Origin: Dimorphilus gyrociliatus
Lineage: Eukaryota > Annelida > Polychaeta > Dinophilidae
Length of the DNA stretch: 58,356 nt
Direction of reading: 5' to 3'
NCBI GenBank assembly: GCA_904063045.1
Contig: CAJFCJ010000099.1
Coordinates: forward strand, 1-58,356
In this document: positions 33,933 through 46,265 of the stretch, piece by piece
Layout: the number at the start of each line of letters is the position of its first letter
How positions within the stretch are numbered: the stretch's first letter is position 1
The notes under the pieces: model-generated
What the model was told of the DNA's origin: nothing
Database searches by the model: none
The model's input: the letters and a program-made list of their open reading frames with translations, nothing else
Program-made: the position numbers and the translations under genes

Positions 33933-36618
33933 TATTGTTGAAAACGCCCACTGTGCCTGTTGAAAACGCCCACTGTCCTTGTTGAAAACATCCAGTGGTG
34001 TTTAAAGACTGTATATAACTAATATTTTTGGTTTTTGATTAAAGAACCTTAATTATAAATATAGTTATAAATTTTTTTTCTAAAGATTACTTATTTTATT
34101 AAACCAGAGATTGTAAAAATGATTGCTAAAACTCATAAATTAAATTCTTTCTATTTATAAAAAAAATTTTTCTTTACCAGTTGTTATTTTTTTTAAGATA
34201 ATCTTTTGCCATCAATAATTCTACTTCCTCTCCAAATATCACTCAGATACAGGTAAGGTCTAATTATTGTTTTTAGATATTTTTTGATTAATATGGGAGT
34301 TATTAACATAAATAATGAATGAATAGTTTAAGATACATCCTAACTTGAAATTGAATAAAAAAATTAATTATTTTAAGAAAATTGGATAACTTTCAAAATC
34401 ATTCCCTGGAAGAAGCATGGTGTCATGTAATATTTGTAAAAAATTTATCCAAAGAAATAACACTGGTTTCAAATGCAATCTTTGTCACCATAATTACCAC
34501 AATAAATGTGTTAATGGTTAGTTTCAGTAATTTTATTTTTTAAATGTTTATAATTTATTAAACAGGGTCTGACAAATGTCTTTGCTCAGTCTGTTTAAGA
34601 ATTTCAAAATGCCATTTAAAAATAGTGTTGTATAAAATATGTGATCAACAATATGCTGATAAAGCTGTGCAAAATGTCAATGATAGCAATAGTCCAAATG
34701 ATTATCAAATACCATTTCATTATGATTTATATGACAATCAGGATATGGACACTGATAATCCTTCAATTGATATTACAAATTCAAGTGTTGGTAGTGATCC
34801 TAATTTTGAAGTCAGTGATGTTGAAGAAAGTTCATTTGAAAAAGAACCATCCAGTATTAAATTTTTTGATTCATCTAAGTTTGAAATTATTAAAAATGGT
34901 AGTCAGAAAGGAAAGGATTTACTAGTGCATGATGGCTTTTCTTTTAACATAAAATTTAAAACAAAGAAGAGAACTGTATGGATTTGCAGCAGAAGAAATA
35001 AAAATCAAAGATGTCCTGCAAGTGTCAATCAAAATGGAGCTTCTTTTACTTTGGGTAAAAGAGCACACATACATTTGGGAAATAAGGATAATGAGAAGAA
35101 GTGATTTAAAAGCCAAAAGTAAAGAAAATCTAATACTAAGTGGAAGAAGAATTGCAGAAGAGGTTTTGATAAATCACACAGATGCAGAACATTTATCAAA
35201 AGTAACATCCTGTGTAAAAGTTGTGAATTATCATAAGAGAAAAAATCATCCAAGAGAACCAGATGGTATTAATTTTTTTCTAAACCATACCTTTTTACCT
35301 GACAGATTTCTAAGGAAAGATATAAATGAAAATGACTTTTGAATTATAATATTTGCAACTAATAAGCAAATTGAACTTCTTTCCTCAACTAAAACATGGT
35401 TTCTTGATGGTACTTTTAAACATGTTCATAATCCTTTTATACAAATATTCTCTATTCATGGATTTCTGAAAAAAAATGATGCATTGAAACAAGTACCACT
35501 ATTAACTGTGTTCATGTCTTCAAAAAAGAAAAAAGCATATGAACAATTGTTTCAAGTAAGATCAAAATTTTTCTGTTTGTCTTTCTAAAATAATTCTTTA
35601 ATTAAATTACTCTTTGCAAATTTTTTAGACAGTTTGTGAATTAACAAATAATCATCAGCCAAAAAGATTTGTAATTGATTTTGAAAAGGCAATTTGGAAA
35701 GCAATTTTGTCTGTTTGGGAAAATGCAGAAATAAGTGGATGTTTATTTCATTGGTCTCAGGCTGTATTTAGAAAAATCAAGGTAATGATTTTAAATTGAA
35801 CTTTAAATTTTTAAATGTTGAAAAAACAATAGGAGCTTGGCTATAGTAGAGACTACAAAAATAAAAAAGGAGAGTGGTATGCAATGAGAATGATGTTAGC
35901 CCTTCCCTTTCTTCCTGGTAATATCATTCAGCATCAATTTAAAAAGATTAAAAGAAATTTAACTGAGGTTGACAAATTACATGATCTTGTTAAATACATG
36001 GAGGAAACATGGATATATAATAGTCTCTGGTCTCCAAATAATTGGTCAGTATTTAAGAGAGCTATTCTAACAAATAATGACTTGGAAGGCTTCCACAACA
36101 AATTTAATAAAAATTTACAAGAAAATTCTTCATTTTATTGCACTGTAGATGAATTAAAGAGAGAAAGTGATCTAATTGATGTTTATCAAAAGCTACTGTC
36201 AGAAAGAAAGATTTGTAGGATACAAAAACAAATCTATGCCAACATGCAGAAGAAAATTGATGAATTTTGGGATGAATTTGAAAATGTCGATATTTGTGCT
36301 GGTGAGCTTTTGGAAAAATGTTCAGGAATTTATCATGTATAAATCTGTCTGCTGTGAATGCTTCTACTCTAAATAATTCTATTACAATTCTTTAATACAC
36401 ATGTAACAAGAATAATTTTTTTTGCTGTCTCTATGATTTCAATTTAAAGTGTTATCACTTTAAATGTAATTATGCAACTTTTGTAGTTTTGATGTAAGTT
36501 AAGCACAGTGGATGTTTTCAACAAGGATGGTAGGCGTTTTCAACAGGCACAGTGGGCGTTTTCAACAGTGGGCGTTTTCAACAGTGGGCGTTTTCAACAA
36601 TGGGCATTTTCAACAATA
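33933..36618 (+). mobile_element. MULE element 3, GTTGAAAACGCCCACTG-terminus family
   Basis: Inverted tandem termini: three units (GTTGAAAACGCCCACTG) at 33937-33997 and about six in the opposite orientation at 36505-36618. Outermost bases TATTGTTGAAAA on both sides. No clear target duplication. It encloses a transposase with the same domains as MULEs 1, 5 and 6 but with an unrelated terminal unit. Confidence 0.85.
34417..36342 (+). pseudogene. MULE transposase (PHD-like + FLYWCH + DDE), element 3
   Basis: Exon 1 (34417-34516) encodes a zinc finger (CNIC ... CNLCHHNYHNKC). Exon 2 starts at 34566 in frame (DKCLCSVC), then an acidic linker and FLYWCH (34870-35080; NGSQKGKDLLVHDGFSF ... WICSRRNKNQRCPA ... 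HIH). A frameshift near 35095 precedes the LSGRRIAEEVL block. A TGA at about 35339 replaces a residue that is Arg in related copies, just before the catalytic core WFLDGTFKH (35398-35424, first Asp). An intron at about 35557-35628 leads to IDFEKAIWKA and GCLFHWSQAVFRKI, another at about 35780-35832, then ALPFLP ... WSPNNWSVFKR and TNNDLEGFHNKFN with the likely catalytic Glu. It ends at 36342. Nearly complete but inactivated by one frameshift and one stop, unless these are sequencing errors. Confidence 0.85.
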
Positions 36619-37160
36619 TCCGTCAAATCTTTTCTGATTTCTAAGATTTATCAGATTATCTTTTAATGTCTTATAAAAATATATGATTTATTCAAGTTTA
36701 GAGAAGTTGAGTGGAGTATATATTTTACCATTATTCTATTATTTTTTTTACCAAAATATTCCATAAACTGGATAACCTCAATCAGATATAAATTTAGTCT
36801 CATACTACTAAAAACACTGCCTATACCAAAAATTACTATTTTTCCCAAAGTCCAACCATCCATCATTTATTGAACAACTTGAAAGTTTTACAGAAAGATG
36901 GAAGAATATTCAGAAAGTTTATCATTCCAATTATAATACACTTCTTTGAAAGAATGTTGTTGGAATTAAAAATGACTTTATCATCACTACATTAAGAAAG
37001 CAAATATTTCGATAAATAGAATAAAAAATTTTTACATTTTTTTTTTAAATTTAACAATTGTGCTGATAAAATAAAAAGTAGTCCATTATGTCAAATAGGA
37101 TAACATCACTTCCATAAAAATAGCACAGAATACATCGCTATCTTTTATGTTCATACTGAT
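36619..37160. other. Intergenic, no gene seen
   Basis: AT-rich sequence between MULE 3 and the next MITE. No coding pattern. Confidence 0.5.
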
Positions 37161-37165
37161 ATCTA

Positions 37166-37373
37166 TAGCCAACAGAAAACGTCCCCAAGTGAGATATTTG
37201 AAAGCAGCATTTCGGATTGAAAGATAGTTAGGAGTAAAGTAGCTATTCATTTATGGTTAGGGGGAGGGGTGTCCTATCCAAGGGTTAGGGGTAATCAAAA
37301 ATATCAAGGAAAGACAAGGGCTAGGATAGGATTAGGGTAAAGTCATGTATTTGAGGACGTTTTCTGTCGCATC
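37166..37373. mobile_element. Mutator-type MITE with telomere-like core, copy 3 (diverged)
   Basis: Ends CCAACAGAAAACGTCCCC (37171) and GGACGTTTTCTGTCGCATCC (37354-37373). The interior keeps ATGGTTAGGGGGAGGGG, AAGGGTTAGGGG and GGATTAGGG. I found no intact target duplication. More diverged than the copies at 30638 and 53530. Confidence 0.7.
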
Positions 37374-37960
37374 CTTTTCTCGGCATGTTTTAGAGCCTTT
37401 TTAAAATTTAAAATCATCCAAAAAATTCAAAATTAAGTAGTCATCATAGAAAGTAGAGCATTTTCTGGATAGACAAAAAAAATTTATTTTTTGGTTTTAT
37501 ATGTGGAAATTCCATTTTTAAAATATATCTTGCTAAATCATCATAATAGATTAACCATATTATAAATGAGAGAGATATATCAGCATTGTATTCAAAAATA
37601 TACATGTGTTCGAAAAATGCTATTTTTAGAAAGCTATTAGTCACATTTGTTTCTAAAAAAGAGCTTAAACAGTAAAAGCTGATATCAGAGCTTAAGATGT
37701 ACTGTTTTAAAAAAATATACACTTTTTCATTTATTTTCACTGTTGCATTTTCCTTTTTGACCTTTGCTGTAAAACATTTATAACAAACACTCCAAAGTAA
37801 AAATTGAATAGTTTTAGCCTAGCAGGTAATTTTAACAATACAATTAGAAAAATCTGATAAAAAATATTAAAAACTACTAAAAAAGTACTTTAAATTTTTT
37901 AATATATATATATATATATATATACATTTGATAGATATAAACAAAATTTTCACTTTAATC
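37374..37960. other. Upstream region of the metalloprotease gene
   Basis: Contains a 98-codon minus-strand frame (37444-37740) without a recognisable domain, which I do not call a gene, and a (TA)n run at about 37900-37924 just 36 bp before the start codon of the protease. Confidence 0.4.
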
Positions 37961-39939
37961 ATGAAAATTTCACTTGTTCTGTGCTTTGTTGGGTCTATTA
38001 CAGCTCTTGGTAAGTACAGAAATTAGAATAATTATGAAAAAAGGAGGATAAAACTATTCTTTTTAACTTTATAAAAATAGGCTACTTTTCAGGACAAAAA
38101 GTTGTAGAAATTCAAAATTTTGAAAGGGTTTATCAACATTCAGAAAATAATCTTTACGATATTTATGTTGATATTCCTCTTAAAGATAATACAGTTAGGT
38201 TACAACTCAGAAGAAATACAAACATTAATCCCAATATGAAAATAGAGTTTGAAAATCAGGAAGTGGCTAAAGGTTATCTTGATGAAGTATATCCATATCA
38301 AGATACAGCTATTGGGGCTGCCGTCATGGTGTCCGAAAGTGTTATTAATGGTAAATTGAAACGAGAAATTGAAGGAAAATTTGAACATGATGGCCTTCAA
38401 GTATTTATTTCTCCCAAAGTTGATGGAAATGACAATGAACATATTATTACTTCACCTTCTAAAAAATTGATGAAATTTGAAATCTTTAACCACGACCCGA
38501 TTGAAGAAAAAATGAAAAGAGCTTTAGAAAAACCCTATTATCATGTTGAAACAGCAAATATTATTGACTATACAATCTGGAACTACTTTCTTCAGATAAC
38601 ACGAAACAATGGCGAGGATGAAGCTGTTAAAGCTTTGAGGTACGAGTTTATTCATTTGTTGAATGCACTTGACCTTGTCTACAGAAGGATCAATGATCCA
38701 AGATATATGATATCTGTATCTGTCAAGAAATTCATGATTTTTAGGCAGAAAGCGAATTGCCCATTTACTGATGGACCTGCCCCATTAAGTTATCCTAGTA
38801 ATAATGACAGAGAAGCAATTGATGCAAGTGTATCATTGATGGAGATTTCTAAGTGGATGGACAACAAAAACAATACTCATGGAGCTGATTTTATGGATTG
38901 GGATCATACTTTTGTTTGGACAAGAAAAGACCTCTGTGTTTCTGATGGTTGTTCTGTGGTTGGATTGGCGCCTATGTCAGGAGTCTGCACAAGGAGAGGA
39001 ATCTCAATCAATGAATATATCAACATGAGATCTTGGTCTACTGCTGCTCATGAGCTAGGACACAGTCTTGGATCAAATCATGATGGATCAGGATCTAGTA
39101 TGGCGTGTCTATCCAGTGAAGAATATATGATGAACCCTGGAGGAGAAAGATTTCATCTTTCCAAAGTTAATAACTATTATGAATTTAGTCAATGTTCAAT
39201 CGATGCTATATATAATACTATAATTGGAAACACTCGAAAAGGATTTCCAAGAGTATGTTTGATGAACAAGGAATGTAGTCAGGATGCATTCAATCGGGAT
39301 GAAATAGCTAGTGATGTTAGATACCCAGGGCTCAAATATTCCCTAACTGAACAGTGTATATTAAGATATGGTAATGGAGCAGCTGCTGGAACCTGGGGAT
39401 GTTCAAAATATAGGACTGATGATTGTCTTAAGCTTGTCTGTCAGAAGGGTACTCATTGCCATTTTTCAACTCCAGGAGCTGCAGATGGAAGTCCTTGTGG
39501 AAATGGAAAGCAATGTTTTAAGCATAGATGTATTCATACTTCACAGTTTAATTTATACAAAAATATAAAGCATAAATATATCTGTAAGGGAGGAAGAGCT
39601 TTGATAAGAACTATTCCACCTAATTGTACAAATAGTCAAATAAATTTTCTTGTTTTGCATTCAAAGGGAGTAAAAAACATCAGAAAATGTCAACTTTTCA
39701 TTCCATCATTTCCGAGATATTGTTTTGGAAGTTTGAAACACAAATGCTGTAGAGAATGCCATAAATTAGGTTTGACAGATATTAACAATCAAGTGATCAA
39801 ATCAAATTCTATTTGCACTCCAAATCCATGCAAAAACAATGGTGTATGTTGTCATTATGGCAGTTTTTCTTATGTCTGTGAATGTCTAGTGGGATTTAGT
39901 GGAAGAAATTGTGATAAGACTAGAATTGATGGAAATTGA
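37961..39939 (+). CDS. Secreted M12B (ADAM/ADAMTS-like) metalloprotease with C-terminal EGF
   Basis: Two exons, 37961-38009 and 38081-39939, with a 71-bp GTAAGT...TAG intron and the codon completed across it; 635 aa. Exon 1 is a signal peptide (MKISLVLCFVGSITAL). A propeptide-like region covers about 20-180. The catalytic domain has the zinc motif HELGHSLGSNHD at about residues 340-351 (three His ligands, Glu catalytic), and MNPGG downstream supplies a Met-turn-like site. Then comes a Cys-rich ADAMTS-type module (GTWGCSKYRTDDCLKLVC ... CGNGKQCFKHRC) and, at about 590-628, an EGF module (CTPNPCKNNGVCCHYGSF ... YVCECLVGFSGRNC). No thrombospondin repeats and no membrane segment, so it is a secreted protease acting on matrix or other extracellular protein. 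The EGF at the extreme C-terminus is unusual. Confidence 0.92.
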
Positions 39940-40379
39940 AGTACCGAATACTTCCTGTATAAAAAAAAGCATTTGAGCAATTATTGGGAGATAAATTAAA
40001 TTACAAATGGCTTGTAAGGGTTATTTTAGACAAAGAGATATATGAGAAACTATGTACAAAGTATTCTCTTCAGATATATGTGTAACTGGTCAATTAATAG
40101 ATAAAAATTCTTTTTTTATTACAAGGTATATACAAGAACATAAATTTAAAAAGAAAAATTATGGGTGACATAAAATGGGAAATATCAAATAAGAATTAAA
40201 AAGCTAAAACTTTTTTTAAAGAAATGAAGAATGTTAAATCACAAGTAAATAGACATTGAAGAGACAGCACAAAAGTTAATTGAACAAACTAATGTTGAAA
40301 AATTAGCTGAATAAAAAGTTGAATTTAAGAAATTAGAAAATTGAAAAACTTATAGCTGTATTAGAAATGAAGTTACAAG
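39940..40379. other. 3' flank of the metalloprotease, no gene seen
   Basis: AT-rich sequence with AATAAA-like signals near 40310. No coding pattern. Confidence 0.45.
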
Positions 40380-41254
40380 ATCACTACCTTGATTTTTCTA
40401 AATACAGCCTGAGACCAATGAAATAAACATCTACTTATTTCTGCATTTTCCCAAACAGACAAAATTGCTTTCCATTTTGCCTTTTCAAAATCAATTACAA
40501 ATCTTTTTGGCTGATGATTATTTGTTAATTCACAAATTGTCTGAAAAATTTACAAAGAGTAATTAATTAAAGAATCACTTTAGATAAGACATATGATTTG
40601 ATTGTACTTGAAACAGTAGTTCATATGCTTTTTTCTTTTTTGAAGACATAAACACAGTTAATAGTGGTTCTTGTTTCAATGCATCATTTTTTTCAGAAAT
40701 TCATGGATGGAGAATATTTGTATAAAAGGATTTTGAGCATGTTTAAAAGTACCATCAAGAAACCATGTTTTAGTTGAGGAAAGAAGTTCAAGTTGCTTAT
40801 TAGTTGCAAATATTATAATTCAAAAGTCATTTTCATTTATATCCTTCCTTAGAAATCTGTCAGGTAAAAAAGGGTATGGTTTAGAAAAAAATTAATATCA
40901 TCTGGTTCTCTTGGACAATTTTTCTCTTGTGATAATTCACAACTTTTACACAGGATGTTACTTTTGGTAAATGTTCTGCATTGGTATGGTTTATCAAAAC
41001 CTCTTCTGCAATTCAATTTTTATAATTTCAAATTTAGAGGAATCAAAAAATTTAACACTAGATGGTTCTTTTTCAAATGAGCTTTCTTCATCATCATTAA
41101 CTTCAAAATTAGAATCATTAACTATAACTGATGATGGTTTTACATTGTTAACTATCTTATCAATCTTCAATGTAAATAGTTTTGTTGAAGTATTACTAAA
41201 ACTCATAATGAAAGATGAACAATCAGCAAGGTGTCCAGTGTACTCACCTTTCAC
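40380..41254 (-). pseudogene. Relic of a MULE-3-type transposase
   Basis: The minus strand repeats parts of the element 3 transposase: NFEV-x-D-x-EESSFEKEPSS, KFFDSSKFEIIK (about 41110-41010) and, at 40380-40720, the segments around GCLFHWSQAVF, the IDFEKAKWKA-like part and the TVFMSSKKKKAYE part. The FLYWCH core is deleted directly after the acidic linker and stops are frequent. No terminal arrays are recognisable. Confidence 0.8.
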
Positions 41255-42180
41255 TTAGAACATAGAAGCCATAAAATTATTGCAAAGTTGTTGACATAGA
41301 GGATATAAAACATCATTTTGACTTTGAATTGAGCAAATATTTTCTTCAAATTCTAAAACAGATGAAAAGAAAATATTAAGAAAAAAGTTTCTAAAAAGAA
41401 GAATGACGTTTTGTATAAACTTTAAAGTAGTTCAATCCAATGTAACTATACGAATAAATATCTTGTATTGAAATATTAAGTGATGACTGAATAGTTGGTT
41501 TATAGTTGTAGCAATGATGGTAAACTGAGTTTGTTAATTGTTCATCCAATGCTGAACTCCATACTAATTCAATTGTCCTTACATAAGTGTTGTCATCGTA
41601 TCTAAAACAATAATTAGATATTTATGTATCATAGATTGAGTTGAAATAAAGCGTTTACACATCCTAATTTGCAAGAATGTCAGGAATAGACACAATTATT
41701 GTCTAAATTTTGTAGTACCTGTTGGAATAGCAGTAAAAGAAGGGTTGAGAAAGAAAAGGGAAAACAACATTTATATATTGGCCAATGTAAGTTGGTTGTC
41801 CTGACAGATCACAAACTGGTGTCCAATATGTGTTAAATACTCTATTTGAGGCCTTAGTGCATTCCTGATCATTTTTTGAACTAGAACTTAGACAAGTTGC
41901 TCCAAGTTCACTATCTGCCACATTAATCAATTCATTTTCTTCAATGTCACTGGTATCTGCCAACAAAAACATTAAAAGTTCTCATGTAAATTGTCTCTTG
42001 AACAAAATATGCATTGAAGTCTCTACCATTGCTGAATGAATAGACAAAAATTGTGGTAAAACTAGTATGTAGAGCTTGGTGTGTTGAAAAATTGAAATTA
42101 ATTTTAATGAAAGAATTGTTCGAAATGAAAATTACGGTGATAAATACATAAATTAGTTTTTTATTATAAAACATAGTCAT
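41252..42180 (-). CDS. Secreted Cys-containing protein, PAN-gene relative
   Basis: Minus-strand blocks: 42180 to about 41990 (hydrophobic start, MTMFYNKKLIYVFITVIFIS, likely signal peptide); about 41970-41720 (NTYWTPVCDLSGQPTYIGQ); 41601 to about 41400 (acceptor CTAATTATTGTTTTAG, reading YDDNTYVRTIELVWSSAL); and 41352-41252 (acceptor TCATCTGTTTTAG, reading LYPLCQQLCNNFMAS, then stop). The blocks YWTxxC and YD-N-T recall the PAN gene at 14.6-15.4 kb in the same order. Function unknown. Exon limits around 41700-41990 are uncertain. Confidence 0.5.
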
Positions 42181-42188
42181 TCGACAAG

Positions 42189-42198
42189 NNNNNNNNNN
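42189..42198. other. Assembly gap (10 N)
   Basis: Ten N bases. The left arm of the palindrome begins at the very next base. Confidence 0.99.
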
Positions 42199-42419
42199 TA
42201 AAGGAAATACAGCTTTACTTAAACAAATTTGTACTTAAACAAATTTATGGAACCTGGATTGATTGATATTTGTGAAGGACTTTGGCAATCAAGACATGCT
42301 TTAGAGAAACTTACTATTGATGATGATCAATTGAGCAACAAAGCTATTTATAGAAATTGTTGATAAATTGTTCCAAAATGAGATATAATTGGAAACAGGA
42401 TTCTGTACTTGAGTGTTAG
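42199..42419 (+). pseudogene. 3' end copy of the LRR gene (left arm)
   Basis: Duplicates the last repeats of the LRR gene at 51201-51406 (EPGLIDICEGLWQSRHALEK). It carries a one-base deletion near 42356 and is cut off by the gap. Confidence 0.85.
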
Positions 42420-43951
42420 AGATTAGCACAATCAGTACAGATTATAACCGTAACAATTGCACTCACACTTCTAAACTTGTTAGGCTAAAGGTTGGTGTAG
42501 CTGTTTAGAAATTGCTATCTAAAGGTCTTATGTGTTAGGTTACAGGGAGTCCCTTTTTAGTTGATTATTGATTATTATATGATCCTTGGAGCTTGCTTTT
42601 TAATTGTTGATAAAATATTTTGCATACTAGCCTTTAAACACATCAATATTGTCAATTGAAATATTAACATTTGAAGGTTTAGTTGTTATTCACACATGAA
42701 TATATTAGTATAATGTGATTTTCTTTGCTGAATATGAAAATAATATAAGAAATTCAAAAATTCAAATAAAACAGAATGTAAATTTAATTTTAAGTTGGAA
42801 AGTATATTCAGTTTGTTTCTAGTTTTGCAAAAGATATTTTTTGACAAAATGAAAAAGAGAAGCAGAATTCTCACATTTCAAGAGTCCCAATTGATTTTGA
42901 AAAGCAGTCAAAGAAAAAATACACCAAAATTGACATTTAAAACAATTTCCAATAGAAAATATTTTTGGAATTTCCTACCTACTCCACCTACTGTGGTTTC
43001 ATCACCCTCTCTATAGTTTTTGATCTGGGACTCATCACGGTCTACTATAATGTTAAAACAAAATGAGAGGCTTGAGAATCTTATTGTAAGGGATCTCTTC
43101 AGATTTAATTGGGAGATAAAGATTCTTGTGTTAGTTAAAGATGTCATTAGTTGTAACTAAACCAACAAGTGCCAAATATTATGAAAATTTTAAAGAGACA
43201 ATGGAGATAATAATTGCAAATATGGAAAAGGTTGTTATGGCTAATGAATGTATTGGAAACTGTGCAAATATAACTTGGTAGTATTGAAGAGGAGATATGT
43301 TAACATAATGGACTGATCTAACCCTACAATACATGTGATAGCAACAGGGTCGAGACAAAACATCCCCTGAAGGTAAATTTTAGGGCTAGGTTTGGTGGGG
43401 TTATAGGTTGTGAAAAATTCAATTTTATGAATTTCAGTTTATGTCAAGGTCAAACTGTTGGTTAGGGATAAAAAAGCAGAAATTACTTTACCCACTATTG
43501 ATCTGGATCAATACTGCTTATCTCTATCAGTATACTATTAGTGCAGTGCAATACTGGTTCAATACTACTTATCTATTGTAGAATATAGCTGACATATGTA
43601 TGTGTATGTCATATCTACCTTTAGTACAGGATTTTAGAAGATCCAACATTTAGTAGGGCCAAACCTTAACTGGTCACGAAAGGTTAACCTTGAAGATGAC
43701 TAACTAGGATATGGTTTGACCAAATGTCATTGCATTTTCTTTTGTAAGTTTTAAGAGTTATAAATTTTAGATAGCAGCAAGAATTTAAGCATTTAAAATG
43801 TCACAAAAAAGTGTACAATTTAGAAATTAGACCTAAATCATGATAAACACTCTTTATAAACTTGACCTTTATAAACATAACCATTTACAACATAATATAT
43901 GGTTATATCTTATGGTTTTAGATTTTCTATAGAACGTCAGCAATTTAAAGA

Positions 43952-45251
43952 ATGGCTGTTAATGGCTACTTTATAAGTGACAAAGAGCTGGAATGCTCTA
44001 TTTGTTTGGCATTATGGATAGAGAATGATCCAAGAATACTGCCTTGTCAACATACTTTTTGTTTAATTGTTTGAATAATTTGCCCAGTGAACCATGGAAA
44101 ATAACTTGTCCAGAATGTAGAGGAGAGCATTTTCTAGATAAAAATCATGTTGGCAGTTTGCCAAAAAATCGAATGCAATATGCATTACAAAAACATTTAG
44201 CGTTGCCACTTGTTGATGAAGATTACACTTTAACCAAACAACAATTGGAATGGGAACAAAAATTCTACAAACAGCAACAGCAACAGCAAAAGCTACAATA
44301 TCAAACATTGGAAAAACTCCAACAAGAACAAGAACAAGAATTGAGGCAACTACAAATATCTCTAAAACAACATCAAGCTGAACAAAAATTGCAGCTGAAC
44401 CAATTGAAAGAATTGAAGCAACAACTACAACAACAAACCAAAAAAAACGAACTACTAGAACAACAAAAGGAGCAACTGGAACTGGAACTGGAAAAACAGA
44501 AACGACAACAGGAAAAAAAACTTTCTTCTGAGAATATTGTTCAACCTCTGCCAAAAAATATCAATTTGAAGGTAGAACATCTTTCAATAACAAAAATGAA
44601 TTGCTCAGAGCCATATCAACAACCAACTATTCCTAAGCAGAGTGATAAATTGTCTTCAAATGTTCAATTTAATCAATCAAATGCAAGAGAAGTTCCCCTT
44701 AGAAGAAGTGTTTCAGACATTATCAACTCTTTTGGAGGACAGAAAAAATGCAAAGAACCTTCTGCACTACATTCTGTGGCATTCTTCAGTTCACCTGATT
44801 CATCCAGAAGAGGGCTTCCAACTAAACCAAAGATGACTTCACCAACAGCTAGTAAGTTAAAGATTTTTACATTTAGAGATTCCCAAAGTGCAGCAGATAC
44901 TGATTTCTTTGGAAATTTTCTAGTTCCTATAGCAACATATATTTTATGAATTCTTATGTTCTTCTCCTAATTCTTCCTAATTGTAGATAAAAGGCAAATT
45001 ACTCAACCAATATGTCAGCATCCCAACTTACTGACCCAAATTCATCAAGTAAAACTGAAATTGAAGTCAACAATTGATTCTAAAATACAAACAGGTAGGA
45101 AAATACTGATTGTTATCTTTACTCTAATTAACAACATGTCTAATTTATTTAAGCAGAGTATGGTCAAAATAATTCGAATACAGCAATGTCTTCTGCTGAG
45201 AACATTGCCCAACCACTGTCAAAAAAACCTTCTCCTCCACCAAAGCCTTAA
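43952..45251 (+). pseudogene. RING/coiled-coil gene, left-arm copy with frameshift
   Basis: Same exon layout as the right-arm gene: exon 1 43952-44851, exon 2 44987-45094, exon 3 45157-45251. One T is missing in the codons following His-Thr-Phe-Cys of the RING, so translation from 43952 ends after about 40 residues; the rest of the frame stays open from 44044. A second one-base difference moves the stop to 45251. These may be sequencing errors, not mutations. Confidence 0.85.
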
Positions 45252-46079
45252 TACTTAAACACATTAAACTGATTGATGAAAACTAAATACAAAATGAGCC
45301 TTATAATAATCAATTTTTTTTGATTTTTTTGAAAATGATTCAATGGTTTATGACTCTATGAAGAGTTTGTTCAAATAAAAAAATTATTAAAACCGAGAGA
45401 TTTATTGCTAACAATAAAGATACAAATTTTATTGATTCTGATAAAAGAGTACTGGTGAAGAAGACAAATGAAATATCCTGTTATCAGTGGAATATCAATT
45501 ATATTTTTACTCTCAGTTCTAATATTCCATTTGCCTGTACACATACATTCGTCAGCTATATTCTACAATAGAGAAGTAGTATTGAACCAGTATTGTACTA
45601 TGCAGATAGCACTGATAAAGATAAGCAGTAGTGACCTATTTTCGCGTAGGGCAGTGCATACACATTATGCAGCAATAAAACCTATTAAATTATATAAAGA
45701 ATATTTGCTTTGCAACCTAGCATTAATATTACAATTTATTAATCCACACATTTATGATTTTGAACTAAAACTAGTTCAATTAATTATCAATTATGCTTAA
45801 ATTCTAAGTTTAGATTATATTGACTATTCAACAGTATTGTATACACAATACTGTTCTTCTTAACATGCATTAATCAGATATACTTCCTCCTTATATGCTG
45901 ATGCTAAATTTACTAACTCAATCAATTGAATATCATTATTAAGGTAGAATATAAAAACGGTCAAATATACAATCTACATGTTTTCTTGATTGTTGGACTT
46001 GTCCTACTAAAATTGTTACGTCTTATGCAACTCTCCAACCTGAGAAATTCAACTATTTTTAAAAGAGGAAAACAATAAA

Positions 46080-46265
46080 AACATGACCATATTTACAACT
46101 TTTCTTTGTCTTCAAATGTTACTTTTGTTTTTGTGAACATTGAAATTTGTCAACTATCAACCCTTAAAAGAGTATATAAACCCTACGAAATTAACAGTTG
46201 ATAGTTCAGTTTCTAACCGTCAGCTAGTTGTTTAAACTAGCTTGTTTAAAACTAGAAGCTCATTT
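46080..46265 (+). promoter_or_regulatory. Promoter-like shared segment (left arm)
   Basis: About 185 bp matching 57035-57225 (upstream of the NACHT gene) in the same orientation, and mirrored at 47345-47530. It contains TATATAAA (46173-46180), then TACGAAATTAACAGTTGATA and GTTCAGTTT about 20-40 bp downstream, where a start site would fall. Confidence 0.5.

Larger units (their letters stand above)
33912..36726. repeat. 22-bp inverted repeat outside MULE 3
   Basis: AAAATATATACTCCACTCAACT at 33912-33933 is the exact reverse complement of 36705-36726. On the left it abuts the element terminus; on the right it is about 86 bp beyond it. Confidence 0.8.

Noticed and set aside
37444-37740. 98-codon minus-strand frame
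   Set aside because: No domain, splice context or homologue in the window; its composition fits random AT-rich DNA.
40971-41258. 95-codon plus-strand frame
   Set aside because: It is antisense to the MULE-3-type transposase relic.
45468-45800. 110-codon frame with a hydrophobic start (also at 47888-48142)
   Set aside because: It overlaps the inverted ~110-bp repeat found twice in each arm, and the frame is not preserved between repeat copies.
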